A stretch of DNA of 64,000 nt from LMUY01 sp964247705 (GCA_964247705.1 CAXTVQ010000001.1:124001-188000), one strand, 5' to 3'; positions 25,021-34,281 are shown, numbered from the stretch's first letter. Numbers and translations: made by a program. The notes: generated from the sequence alone by a model not told the origin.

Positions 25021-25778
25021 GCCCGATGGTGCGCATCCGCGGCCTGCAGAAAAGCTACGGCGCGCGCACGGTGCTGAGCGGGATCGACCTCGACGTCGCC
25101 GCAGGCAGCGTGATGTGCATCATCGGCCCGTCCGGCTCTGGCAAGAGCACGCTGCTCGCCTGCATCAACCATCTCGAGCGGATCGACGCCGGACAAATCT
25201 GGGTGGGTGGCGAACTGGTCGGCTACCGGGAACGGCGCGGCGCGCTGCATGAACTGCCGGAACGGCGAGTTGCGGCAATGCGGGAACGGGTTGGCATGGT
25301 GTTCCAGCAATTCAACTTGTTCCCGCACATGACGGCGTTGCAGAACGTTGCCGAGGCGCCGGTGCAGGTGAAACGCGCGCGCCCAGCGGCGGCCAACGCA
25401 CGCGCAATGACGCTGCTGGAGCGGGTGGGTTTGGTCGGCAAGCATGCAAACTACCCGGCGCAGCTCTCCGGCGGCGAGCAGCAGCGGGTGGCCATCGCGC
25501 GAGCCCTGGCGATGGACCCGCAAGTGATGCTGTTCGACGAACCGACCTCCGCGCTGGACCCGGAATTGGTCGGCGAGGTGCTGGCGGTGATGCAGGACCT
25601 TGCGCGCTCGGGCATGACGATGGTGGTCGTAACGCACGAATTGGCCTTCGCGCGCGAGGTGGGTGACGAGTTGGTGTTCATGGACGCCGGTCGCATCGTC
25701 GAACGCGGCGCCCCGCGCACCGTGCTGAGCGCTCCGCAGGAGCGGCGGACGCAGGATTTCCTCTCCCGCGTGCTGTGA
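25017..25778 (+). CDS. Amino-acid ABC transporter ATP-binding protein (GlnQ type)
   Basis: 253 residues with complete nucleotide-binding motifs: Walker A GPSGSGKST, Q-loop FQQFNLFPHMTALQN, signature LSGGEQQR, Walker B VMLFDEPTSALDPE and the H-loop VVVTHE. The GlnQ/HisP class is indicated by FNLFPHMT and EPTSALDPELV. An insert around residues 65-85 (LVGYRERRGALHELPER) is longer than in GlnQ and resembles ATPases for larger or modified amino acids. ATGA overlap with the permease. Last gene of the plus-strand operon; the next gene is convergent, 20 bases away. Confidence 0.96.
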   Translation: MSPMVRIRGLQKSYGARTVLSGIDLDVAAGSVMCIIGPSGSGKSTLLACINHLERIDAGQIWVGGELVGYRERRGALHELPERRVAAMRERVGMVFQQFNLFPHMTALQNVAEAPVQVKRARPAAANARAMTLLERVGLVGKHANYPAQLSGGEQQRVAIARALAMDPQVMLFDEPTSALDPELVGEVLAVMQDLARSGMTMVVVTHELAFAREVGDELVFMDAGRIVERGAPRTVLSAPQERRTQDFLSRVL

Positions 25779-25797
25779 CCGGGTGACGGGGGAGTTG

Positions 25798-26757
25798 CTA
25801 GGTTTCGGCCGCCGCATCTGCTCCTTGGGAGGCAGTTTTTAGAGAGGCGGGCAAGAGCGCAAGGGGGGAGGGGATCAGACTTGGCTCTCCAGCCAACAGC
25901 CAGTCGACTTGAGCGCGCAACTCCAACATTGTTTGTTTCAGCAGTGACAGCCGTCTTGTCGCAAAGGCGCCTTGTGATAGCGCGGCCGCCGAAGACTTTC
26001 CTCCACGCCGCAACCAAGCGAAGAACTCGCATCCTTCAGCCGCCGTCGTCCTGTCAACGCGCCAGTCCGTCTTGCCGAGATAGGCCAACTCGAGCATGAC
26101 GAGCTCGAAACTCGAAGGCGTGAAGCGCCAGGCGTGCATGTCAATATAATCGGAACTGGACGCGAGGGCCGCTCGTAGCGTCTCGGCTTCCTCCAAGCTG
26201 TGGACGAAACTCAATCCGCGCGAAGGATGCTGGCTCCATCCGCCCTCACCACCGTCTCGGGCGGCATAAGCGAGATAGTCGAAGCCGAGCCAGGGATCAT
26301 GCCTCACGCGCTTCTCGGAATGCGCGGCGAGGACCTGACCGGTGGTCGTTAGCGTTTGAAAGTAGTCGAAACAGTAGCGCTTGTCCGGTATTGCCAGGAT
26401 AACGACGCCGTCGGGCTTCAGCAGTGTCTCCGCCGAAGCGAGAAATGCGGTTAGATCAGGCGTGTGTTCCACCACGTGGCTCGCGATGAAGGCATCGAAC
26501 GTGCCATGGACGTCAGCGGGAACTGCCGAGCTCAGGGGACCATCTGCCCAGACGAAATCCACCGTTTCTATGCGGCTGGTGTCGACCGCTGCATGATCCC
26601 GGTATTTCGCACGCAATCCCTCTCGGTCCAGGTGATCGAGCGTGTATGTGTTCCAGCCAAGAGACTTTGGCGCGATAGGATTGTGGCTTGCGCCCACCTC
26701 GATGAGCTTCGCCCCGCGCGGCAAACCCCGAAGCAGCGTCTCTACTCTACTTCCCAA
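25798..26757 (-). CDS. SAM-dependent methyltransferase, surface-polysaccharide type
   Basis: About 319 residues from a TTG at 26757, overlapping the end of the glycosyltransferase gene by 11 bases. The SAM motif region is LIEVGASHNPIAPKSLGWN, then DHLDREGLRAKY, VDFVWADGPL and FIASHVVEHTPDL with VVILAIPDKRYCFDY. The frame is open up to 26985, but that extension lies inside the upstream gene. Methyltransferases of this type accompany glycosyltransferases that build capsule, O-antigen or S-layer glycans. Codon use and base composition are less GC-biased than in the surrounding genes, as in the upstream gene. Confidence 0.82.
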   Translation of the reverse strand: MGSRVETLLRGLPRGAKLIEVGASHNPIAPKSLGWNTYTLDHLDREGLRAKYRDHAAVDTSRIETVDFVWADGPLSSAVPADVHGTFDAFIASHVVEHTPDLTAFLASAETLLKPDGVVILAIPDKRYCFDYFQTLTTTGQVLAAHSEKRVRHDPWLGFDYLAYAARDGGEGGWSQHPSRGLSFVHSLEEAETLRAALASSSDYIDMHAWRFTPSSFELVMLELAYLGKTDWRVDRTTAAEGCEFFAWLRRGGKSSAAALSQGAFATRRLSLLKQTMLELRAQVDWLLAGEPSLIPSPLALLPASLKTASQGADAAAET

Positions 26758-29700
26758 GGTTGACCACCATGGTTTGATGGCGCCATGGCGTGATACGCCG
26801 TGGTGGAAACGCCAATCGGAACGTGTGATCCAGACGGTCGAAATTGATGTTGTAGAACGGATCTGTATCCAACAACGGTCCCCATTTCCGGCGCATGTAG
26901 GACGCCTCTGCGGCCGCCCTCTCGACTTGGCTCGGAGTCGCATCCGTCCCGCGCGACGCCGATTCCAAATGGAACAGTTCCGCAAAAGGCGTCCAGATCA
27001 CACGCAGCCCATGGCTGCGGATCTTCATGCAGAGATCGACGTCATTGAAGGAAACAGGGAGATTGACCTCATCGAGGCCGCCGACTGCGTCGAAGGTCTC
27101 GCGGCGGATGGCCAAGCACGCGCCGGTGACGCCGGAGACCTCTTTCGTGAGACAATACTGTCCGAAATAACCGATGGAGGAACTATCCTCGAAGTGTCCA
27201 AAATGCCCCGCTACGCCAGGGCCGCCCTCATGGTTTCCAACCCCCAAGACAACGCCGGCGTGCTGGATCCTTTTGTCGGCGTAATACAATTTCGCTCCGA
27301 CTGCTCCAACGTCGGGACGCATCACGAGCGAAACCATTTCCGTCAGCCAGGATGGCGCTATCACGTCGACATCGTTGTTCAGCATCAGGATGACGTCGCC
27401 GGTCGAGACTCCGACTGCATGATTGTTGATCGCGGAGTAGTTGAAAGCTCCCTCATAGCTGATCACACGGACCCTGCTGTCCAATCGAAGCCTCTGGAGC
27501 AACGCCAAGGCGTCGGGATCCGATGACCCGTTGTCCACGATCAGCACTTCCAGATCATCGTAGTCGGTTCTGTGCAGAAGACCGCCGACGCACCGTGCGA
27601 GCAAATCTGCCTTGTCCTTGGTCGGCACGACGATGCTCACCTTCGGGACGACGGCAGGGAGGCTGCGCCGTACGCGGCTCCAAAGCGGGGTGGCCGGTGC
27701 AGGAACGACCTCGGCATCGATATGCTGGGATTGCAGGTAGTCGGCAATGGCGACGCGGGCGGCAGCAACGCATTCATCGAGGCGGGCTTGCGAGAATGAG
27801 GACGGCCTGTCGGTTCGACGCCAATGGTAGAGTATCGCGGGTATGTGGACGATCGTGTCTGCCTCGCTGACAGCGCACGCCCGCAACGCCAGATCATAAT
27901 CCTGACTTCCATCGACGAGGTTCTCACGCAGGCCGCCTAGTTTCTCGACGAGAGACCGCCGATAGACACCGAGATGGCTGATTAGGTTGTGCCCAAGAAG
28001 AAGGTCGATGTTGTAGTCCGGTTTGAAGTAAGGGTTGGCCCGGCGTCCATCCTCGTCGATATGGTCCTCGTCCGAATAGATCAGGTTCGCGTCCGGCCGG
28101 TTGTTGATGGCAACGGCGACCTCATAAAGCGCTTGCTCGGCCAAGATGTCGTCGTGGTCCAACAGCGCCAAGAACTCGCCGGTCGCCAGCGTCAGAGCCG
28201 AATTCGTCGCTGCGGCAATATGGCCGTTCACGTCCCGCCGCAGCCATTTGATGCGAGGTTCCTCGGCCGCCAACTCTCGCATTACTCGCACGACCGTGTC
28301 GGACGGGGACGCATCGTCTGCGACGCAGAGCTCCCAGTGGGGGTAAAGCTGGGCGCGCACCGACGATATGGCTGCCCGAAGCAGCTCTTCCGATGCGTCG
28401 TAGGAGGGCATGATGACGGAGATCAGAGGCTTGAGCTTCAAGGAGCACGCATGCTCCCGTATCAAGGTCCGATCATGATCGTTCAGCGTGTCGACCTCTC
28501 GAACCCAACGGTCATAGTCCGTCTCTGGCCGCGCCTCAGCGGCTGGCGGCAGTAGGGTGGTGACTGCGGCAATGGCCGGGGCCTCGGCCTGTCGCGCAAG
28601 AATGCCATCACTCAGCTCGACAGACAGCCGTGCCTGGCGTTCAAAGGGCTTGTTTGCACTCTGCGGCGTGATGATCCGAAAGACGGTGCGCGCAGTTTGC
28701 CGGATGGCGCGCCGTGCTGGCGCTGGCAGCGCCGCACCGAACTCACGAATGGGCTTGGTGGCGCGCCATGTTGAGGAATAGATCACCCGGTCGCGCTCGC
28801 GCTCGGCTGCGCGTCGTTCCAACGTGACGGCAAGCTCTCGATCAGATGCCGCCGCCAAATCGGCCCGGGCATGCTCCAGGGCAAGGAGAAGGCGCCCATT
28901 TTCGGCCAATACCTTGTTGTTGCGCTCGTCGGCCAGTCGCATGGCCGCGGCTGCATCGGATTGTTTGGCGCTCACCTTGATCAATTCAGCCTCAAGCAAC
29001 GCGCGCTCCGCGATGGCCGCCCCGTAGGCGACTTGGGCTACTCCTTCGCGTCTGCGCGCCTGCTCGGCATCGTCGAGCGATAACGCAAGCTGCCGCTGAG
29101 CCCGGACTGCGTCCGCCTCGGCCTTCTCAATTGCGCGCGCTGCCGTTTGGTTCGCCTCTTTGAGACGCAGGCTGCTGTCCTCGATCAGCCGGTTGAGCCG
29201 CTCAATCTCCTGGTGAGCAGATCCTACTTCATGCGCATGGTTCTGGTTCGAAATCCGCAGCCGTATCAGTTCGGCGAACGCGAGCAGTTCCGTGCGGCCT
29301 CGACCAGAGTCGCTCTTCTCCAGAAGGTAGGCATGGGCGGTCAGGAACGATGCGTCGAAGCTAAAGACTGGCGCGTATCCAACGTCCGCAAACCGCTCCA
29401 ACCACCAGATGACGGGCTTGACGTTGACGTGGGTGGACTCCTCCAGATCCGTTGGCGATGACGAAAATAGAACCCGAGGAGCGGCCGCGGTGACGGCAGA
29501 GATCGCCTTGACCGCATCCGCCTCCTCCATGTGTTCTAGGACCTCGATGCAAGTCACGAGATCATACCGACCGTCTATGGGCTCAGCGATCGAGCCTTGG
29601 GAGACAAACGACCTGAGATCGGTTCTGACTTGTGAGACGGCGAACCTGGAGATATCGCGTCCCCACGTCGGCACATTGCGGTCCCACAGCGCCTCCACGA

Positions 29701-29896
29701 GGAAACCGTGCGCGCAGCCGGCATCGAACACGGTATCGGGGCGCAGGCCGAGAAGGATCTTATCTGCGACTGCCCCGAAGAACCGGCTCCAGTGCGGCTC
29801 ATCCCTGCCATACACGAGGCTTCCACAATGCGAGGTAAAATAGCTTTCGCCGTAGGCTTCGTCGCTGTGACCTGCGGCTTCGTCTAGATCTGCCAT
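26747..29896 (-). CDS. Multidomain methyltransferase / coiled coil / double GT2 glycosyltransferase
   Basis: 1049 residues. Residues about 50-190 form a SAM methyltransferase (VFDAGCAHGFLVEAL, CIEVLEHMEEADA). Residues about 215-375 are Ala/Glu/Arg-rich and predicted coiled coil. Residues about 490-710 form a GT2 domain (LISVIMPSYDASEELL, LLDHDDI as the metal motif, IYSDEDHIDEDG). Residues about 750-990 form a second GT2 domain (SIVVPTKDKADLL, LMLNNDVDVI, GVTGACLAIRR, FNDVDLC). The order resembles WsaE-type polymerising/capping glycan enzymes where a methyl group may end a chain and the coiled coil measures length. It is cytosolic, with no membrane segment. Lower GC than neighbours suggests transfer. 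Confidence 0.9.
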   Translation of the reverse strand: MADLDEAAGHSDEAYGESYFTSHCGSLVYGRDEPHWSRFFGAVADKILLGLRPDTVFDAGCAHGFLVEALWDRNVPTWGRDISRFAVSQVRTDLRSFVSQGSIAEPIDGRYDLVTCIEVLEHMEEADAVKAISAVTAAAPRVLFSSSPTDLEESTHVNVKPVIWWLERFADVGYAPVFSFDASFLTAHAYLLEKSDSGRGRTELLAFAELIRLRISNQNHAHEVGSAHQEIERLNRLIEDSSLRLKEANQTAARAIEKAEADAVRAQRQLALSLDDAEQARRREGVAQVAYGAAIAERALLEAELIKVSAKQSDAAAAMRLADERNNKVLAENGRLLLALEHARADLAAASDRELAVTLERRAAERERDRVIYSSTWRATKPIREFGAALPAPARRAIRQTARTVFRIITPQSANKPFERQARLSVELSDGILARQAEAPAIAAVTTLLPPAAEARPETDYDRWVREVDTLNDHDRTLIREHACSLKLKPLISVIMPSYDASEELLRAAISSVRAQLYPHWELCVADDASPSDTVVRVMRELAAEEPRIKWLRRDVNGHIAAATNSALTLATGEFLALLDHDDILAEQALYEVAVAINNRPDANLIYSDEDHIDEDGRRANPYFKPDYNIDLLLGHNLISHLGVYRRSLVEKLGGLRENLVDGSQDYDLALRACAVSEADTIVHIPAILYHWRRTDRPSSFSQARLDECVAAARVAIADYLQSQHIDAEVVPAPATPLWSRVRRSLPAVVPKVSIVVPTKDKADLLARCVGGLLHRTDYDDLEVLIVDNGSSDPDALALLQRLRLDSRVRVISYEGAFNYSAINNHAVGVSTGDVILMLNNDVDVIAPSWLTEMVSLVMRPDVGAVGAKLYYADKRIQHAGVVLGVGNHEGGPGVAGHFGHFEDSSSIGYFGQYCLTKEVSGVTGACLAIRRETFDAVGGLDEVNLPVSFNDVDLCMKIRSHGLRVIWTPFAELFHLESASRGTDATPSQVERAAAEASYMRRKWGPLLDTDPFYNINFDRLDHTFRLAFPPRRITPWRHQTMVVNLGK

Positions 29897-30074
29897 ATCG
29901 CTCCAGCCTGAGATCCCGGTCGCACCTTACTCTGACCGGGTGATAGCATTGAAGTGCCCGTTCTGGCTGAATGTCGTGCAAGGCGTAAGGCAGCGCGGGC
30001 ACGCGGCAGACAACACCGCCGGCGGCCTGGCCGGGCCGGACGGATACAACCACCCAGCATGACCGGAGTACGCC

Positions 30075-31280
30075 ATGGCCACGATCGACCCAGCCCGTTT
30101 CTTGCATGATCTGCACGATGTGCGCCGGATCGGCACGTATAAAACCGGTGTTCACCGGCCCACCTACTCGCCGCAGGATATGGACTCGCGCCGCTGGCTG
30201 ATGGCGCGCATGGCGGAGGTCGGGCTGGAGCCCAGCATGGACGGCATCGGCAACGTGCTCGGGCGCCACCCCGGAAACGGGCCGCATGTGCTGGTCGGCA
30301 GCCATATCGAGAGCCAGAACTACGCCGGCTGGCTGGACGGCGCGCTGGGCGTGGTCGCCGGGCTGGCCCTTGCCCGGGCCGGGCTGTCGGTGGACGTGGT
30401 GGCGTTCGCCGACGAGGAGGGGCATTTCGAGGGCGGCTTCCTCGGCAGCCGCTCCTTCATCGGTAAGCTGAGCGACGAGGAGATGGACCGCGCCCGCAGC
30501 CGCAACGACGGCTCGCCGCTGCGGGACGCCCTCGCCGCGGCAGGATTGGCCGGGTTGCCGCGCATGGTGTCCGAGCCCGGACGCTACCGCGGCTACCTCG
30601 AACTGCATATCGAGCAGGGCACACGGCTGGAACAGGCCGGCGATCACGCGGCCGTTGTCACCGGGATCGTCGCCATCTGGCAGTTCCGCATCACCATCGG
30701 GGGCATGCAGGATCACGCCGGCGGCACCACCATGGCCGAGCGGCGGGATGCCGGGCTGACCGCCGTACGCCTGCTCGCCGCTATCGACGCGTCGTTCCCC
30801 CGCGTGGTGGGGGAGCGCACAACCTGGACCACGGGGCAGATCAAGCTCGAGCCCGGCGCACCCTCCATCATCCCCGGGTCCGCCGAGATCCTGTTCCAGT
30901 TCCGCGATGTCGAATGGGCGGTGCTGGAGCGGCTGGAGGCGTGCCTACGCGGGCTGATCCAGGAGAGCAACCGGCGGGAGCGCTGCCCAGCCACGCTGCA
31001 CGCGCTCCGCCGCAGCATTCCGGCGGCCTGTGACCCGGCATTGATGGCCGCGTTGGAACAGGCCGCCGAGCGTCACGCCCCTGGCGCTTGGCAGCATATG
31101 CCGAGCGGGGCCGGGCATGACGCACAGGTGATGGCCGAGATCATGCCGTCCGCCATGCTGTTCACGCCCAGCATTGGCGGCATCAGCCACCACTGGGCGG
31201 AGGACACGGCCGAAACCGACCTCGCGCTGTGCTGCGCCGTCCTGGCAGACGCGGTGGAAACGGTGCTGCAGGCGCCTTGA
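30075..31280 (+). CDS. Zn-dependent amidohydrolase, M20 family (allantoate/hydantoinase type)
   Basis: 401 residues, GGAG ribosome site before ATG 30075. Metal-binding stretch GSHIESQNYAGWLDGALGV, EEG in FADEEGHFEG, ELHIEQG, and the C-terminal HHWAED are typical of N-carbamoyl-amino-acid hydrolases and allantoate amidohydrolases. The catalytic Asp two residues after the first metal His (usually GSHxD) is Glu here. The dimerisation-domain Arg/His set (QDHAGGTTMAERRDA) is normal. The substrate is likely an N-carbamoyl or ureido amide, unproven. It stands alone between the glycosyltransferase (divergent) and the LOV kinase. Confidence 0.88.
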   Translation: MATIDPARFLHDLHDVRRIGTYKTGVHRPTYSPQDMDSRRWLMARMAEVGLEPSMDGIGNVLGRHPGNGPHVLVGSHIESQNYAGWLDGALGVVAGLALARAGLSVDVVAFADEEGHFEGGFLGSRSFIGKLSDEEMDRARSRNDGSPLRDALAAAGLAGLPRMVSEPGRYRGYLELHIEQGTRLEQAGDHAAVVTGIVAIWQFRITIGGMQDHAGGTTMAERRDAGLTAVRLLAAIDASFPRVVGERTTWTTGQIKLEPGAPSIIPGSAEILFQFRDVEWAVLERLEACLRGLIQESNRRERCPATLHALRRSIPAACDPALMAALEQAAERHAPGAWQHMPSGAGHDAQVMAEIMPSAMLFTPSIGGISHHWAEDTAETDLALCCAVLADAVETVLQAP

Positions 31281-31420
31281 GCTGCGTCTTACATGCCGTG
31301 ATGGCAAGGTTTTGATACGCCGGGTGACAAATCCGGTCTGGTACACCGAAGTTTAGTCCTTTCAGAAAAGGGGCGCCAATTGGGTGACCGTTGGCTCTGC
31401 TGCTGGCTTAAAGGACCGAT

Positions 31421-33913
31421 ATGCCTGACCAGATCGCCGGCCGCTCGCCAGCCCAGGATGGGCTGAACGAGGATATTGCCCGGATCGGCGCCGAGTTGGT
31501 GCGCTTGAACGGCGGCACTGACCCCTTTGCCGCCGCCGTGCGCGCCACACGCATGCCGATGATCATCACAGACCCGCGGCGTGCAGATAATCCTGTGGTT
31601 TTCACCAACGACTCCTTCTGCCGGCTCACCGGCTACACGCGCGACGAGATCCTCGGCCGCAACTGCCGCTTTCTGCAGGGTGCGGAGACTGACCCGGCGA
31701 CCATCTCGCGGATCCGGCAGGCGGTGAAGGACCAAGTCTGCCTTGAGATCGACGTTCGCAACCACCGTAAGAACGGCGAGCCATTCTGGAACCGCTTGCT
31801 GATGGCGCCGGTGCGCGACAGGGCGGGGGATGTCGCCTACTTCTTTGCGAGCCAGGTGGACGTCACCCTCGAACGCGAGCGGCTGGCCAACCTGGAGGGT
31901 GCCAACGCCGCCCTGACCGCGGAGGTGGCCGACCGGACCCGCGCGCTTGAAGTCAGCGAGGAGCGCCTGCGCCAGCTCGCCGACACCGTGCGCGAGGTGT
32001 TCTACATCATCGACGCCCGCACCGGGGCAGTCGAATACGTCAGCCCGGCCTATCAGCAGGTTTGGGGCCGGCCGACCGAAGAACTTTACAGCAATCACCG
32101 CCTGTTCCTCGATGGCGTTCGGCCGGATGACCGGGCTGGCGTCCGCGACGCCTTGGCGCTGCAACACCAGGGGGAGCCAACCGAGCGGCGCTACCGTGTC
32201 GTCCGCCCGAATGGGTCCGAACGGCGCATCTGGGACCGTGCCTGGCCGCTGCGGGATCCGGCGACCGGCGAAGTCTACCGCGTCGTCGGCGTGGCCGAGG
32301 ACGAGACCGAGCGCGCGCTCGCCGAAGAACGGCTGGCGGCGAGCGAGCAGCAGTTACGCCGGGTGAACCAGGCGCTGCGCCGGCTCAATGAGGACCTGGA
32401 GGCGCGGGTCGCCGAGCGCACGCTGGAACGCGACATGATCTGGCGCACCAGCATGGACCTGATCGTCGTATGCGGCCTGGACGGCCGTTACCGCAGCGCT
32501 AACCCGGCGTGGATGCAGGTGCTTGGTTACTCGCCCGAGGACGTGGAAGGTTTGCACTTCGATGCGCTATGCCATCCGGAGGACAAGCCGGCGGTGCAAT
32601 CGACGTTCGCGGCCCTGGTCGAAGGCAAGCCGATTTGCGACTTCGACATGCGCCTGCGGGCCAAGGACGGCACCTATCGCAGTTTCAATTGGACGGCGAC
32701 GCCGCAGGAGAACGTGTTCTTTGCCGTCGGGCGGGACGTCACCGACCGCAAGCGGCTTGAGGAGGAGCTGCGGCAGAGCCAGAAGATGGAAGCTGTGGGC
32801 CAACTGACCGGGGGCTTGGCGCACGACTTCAACAACCTGCTGACCGGGATCACGGGAGGGCTGGAACTGCTGGAGACGCGGCTGGCGCAGGGGCGCGGGG
32901 CAGAGGCCGGACGCTACATCGCTGCCGCGCAGGGCGCCGCAACACGGGCCGCCGCCCTCACCCACCGCCTACTCGCTTTTTCCCGCCGGCAGACGCTCGA
33001 GCCGAAGCCGGTCGACGCAAACCGGCTCATAGGCGGGCTGCAAGACTTGGTGGGCCGCACGGTCGGGCCGTCGATCAAGGTGGCAGTAATCGGCGACGCT
33101 GGTCTGTGGCCGACGCTGGTGGACGCGAACCAGCTCGAGAATGCGTTGCTCAACCTATGCATCAATGCGCGGGACGCGATGCCGGACGGCGGCAAACTGG
33201 TGATCGAGACCGCGAACCGCGACCTGGACGAGCGCGGCGCTCGCATGCGCGACCTCCCGGCCGGCAGCTATGTGAGCGTGTGCGTGACCGATACCGGCAC
33301 CGGGATGCCGCCCGAGGTGATTGCACGCGCGTTCGATCCGTTCTTCACGACCAAGCCGCTCGGCCAGGGAACCGGGCTCGGCCTGTCGATGGTCTACGGC
33401 TTCGTGCGCCAGTCCGGCGGGCAGGTGCGGATCCATTCCCAGCCGGGCCACGGTACGACCGTGTGCCTGTTTCTACCGCGGCATGGCGCGAGTGCCGACC
33501 CGGAGTCGGCGGGCGGCACTGGCGATACCGGCCTGTTGGCGGGCCAGGGTGAGACGGTGTTGGTGGTGGATGATGAACCCACCGTGCGGATGCTGGTGTC
33601 GGACGTATTGGAGGAGCTGGGCTACGCGACGGTCGAGGCGGAGGATGGTGCGGCCGGACTGGAGATCCTGCGGTCCGACAAGCGGATCGACCTCCTGGTG
33701 ACCGATGTTGGGCTGCCGGGCGGCATGAACGGCCGGCAAGTTGCCGATGCGGGCCGGGTGCTGCGGCCGAGTCTACGGGTACTGTTCATCACGGGTTACG
33801 CGGAGAACGCGGCATTGGGCGGGGGGCAGCTTGAGGCGGGCATGCAGGTGCTGACCAAGCCGTTCGCGATGGACGATTTGACCCGGCGTATCCGGGACCT
33901 GCTGGCGGGATAA
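31421..33913 (+). CDS. LOV-domain hybrid histidine kinase (blue-light sensor)
   Basis: 830 residues, soluble (no membrane segment). Residues about 38-150 form a LOV domain with GRNCRFLQG, where Cys82 is the flavin-adduct cysteine, and EPFWNRLLMAPV. Two PAS domains follow (about 180-300 and 335-445) with helical linkers. HisKA has phospho-acceptor His468 in GGLAHDFNNLL. HATPase_c follows (NLCINARDAMPDGG, DTGTGMPPEV, GTGLGLSMVYGF). The C-terminal receiver (about 712-830) has phospho-acceptor Asp762 (VTDVGLPGGMNG) and Lys813. It carries an AAAGGA ribosome site. No dedicated response regulator is adjacent. Inferred role: light-controlled phosphorelay. Confidence 0.93.
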   Translation: MPDQIAGRSPAQDGLNEDIARIGAELVRLNGGTDPFAAAVRATRMPMIITDPRRADNPVVFTNDSFCRLTGYTRDEILGRNCRFLQGAETDPATISRIRQAVKDQVCLEIDVRNHRKNGEPFWNRLLMAPVRDRAGDVAYFFASQVDVTLERERLANLEGANAALTAEVADRTRALEVSEERLRQLADTVREVFYIIDARTGAVEYVSPAYQQVWGRPTEELYSNHRLFLDGVRPDDRAGVRDALALQHQGEPTERRYRVVRPNGSERRIWDRAWPLRDPATGEVYRVVGVAEDETERALAEERLAASEQQLRRVNQALRRLNEDLEARVAERTLERDMIWRTSMDLIVVCGLDGRYRSANPAWMQVLGYSPEDVEGLHFDALCHPEDKPAVQSTFAALVEGKPICDFDMRLRAKDGTYRSFNWTATPQENVFFAVGRDVTDRKRLEEELRQSQKMEAVGQLTGGLAHDFNNLLTGITGGLELLETRLAQGRGAEAGRYIAAAQGAATRAAALTHRLLAFSRRQTLEPKPVDANRLIGGLQDLVGRTVGPSIKVAVIGDAGLWPTLVDANQLENALLNLCINARDAMPDGGKLVIETANRDLDERGARMRDLPAGSYVSVCVTDTGTGMPPEVIARAFDPFFTTKPLGQGTGLGLSMVYGFVRQSGGQVRIHSQPGHGTTVCLFLPRHGASADPESAGGTGDTGLLAGQGETVLVVDDEPTVRMLVSDVLEELGYATVEAEDGAAGLEILRSDKRIDLLVTDVGLPGGMNGRQVADAGRVLRPSLRVLFITGYAENAALGGGQLEAGMQVLTKPFAMDDLTRRIRDLLAG

Positions 33914-34030
33914 GGCAGCGTGAGCTTTTGCTCTCGCCATTCTTGGCTCACGCGGGATTGCTGTTACGTGACCGTTTACGCTTGCTTGGACCGGTAGCCT
34001 ACGGCACAACGGCCCTGCTCGTACGCCCGT

Positions 34031-34229
34031 GCGGGAGAGTTGCAGCATCCTCGACGGTGGGGACTGCCGCCGAAGGCGCAACCGGCCCCCGGAAACGCTC
34101 AGGCACAAAGGACCGCACGGCGCATAGGGCCTCTGGAAAGCTGCCCCTAGCCCATCTTGGGGGTGCACCGACGGAGTAAGGGTCGTGCACGCCGCGCCCG
34201 AATCTCTCAGGTTCCGTGACAGAGGGGGG
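34031..34229 (+). ncRNA. Tandem glycine riboswitch upstream of gcvT
   Basis: Two glycine aptamers in series in the 368-base leader of gcvT. Aptamer 1 (about 34031-34117) has GGGAGAG, CCGAAGGCGCAA and GCTCAGGCACAAAGGACCGC. Aptamer 2 (about 34130-34229) has CTCTGGAAAG, CACCGACGGAGTAAG and ATCTCTCAGGTTCCGTGACA then GAGGGGG. These are the conserved cores of the glycine riboswitch class, which turns on glycine-cleavage genes when glycine is high. About 50 bases separate it from the gcvT start, with room for an expression platform but no clear intrinsic terminator, so translational control is possible. The rest of the leader (33914-34030) shows nothing I recognise. Confidence 0.93.
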
Positions 34230-34281
34230 TCGTTCCTGCCAGCAACCCTGCCGGTGGGCGGCCTTTGCCTGCGGAGTGCGT

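Noticed and set aside
31281..31420. CCTTTCAGAAAAGG inverted repeat before the LOV kinase as an operator
   Set aside because: Short and A-rich with five-base arms; could be chance, and no regulator gene is adjacent.
34216..34281. N-terminal extension of gcvT from the GTG at 34216
   Set aside because: That GTG lies inside the second glycine aptamer; the family N-terminus and a GGAG site fit the GTG at 34282.
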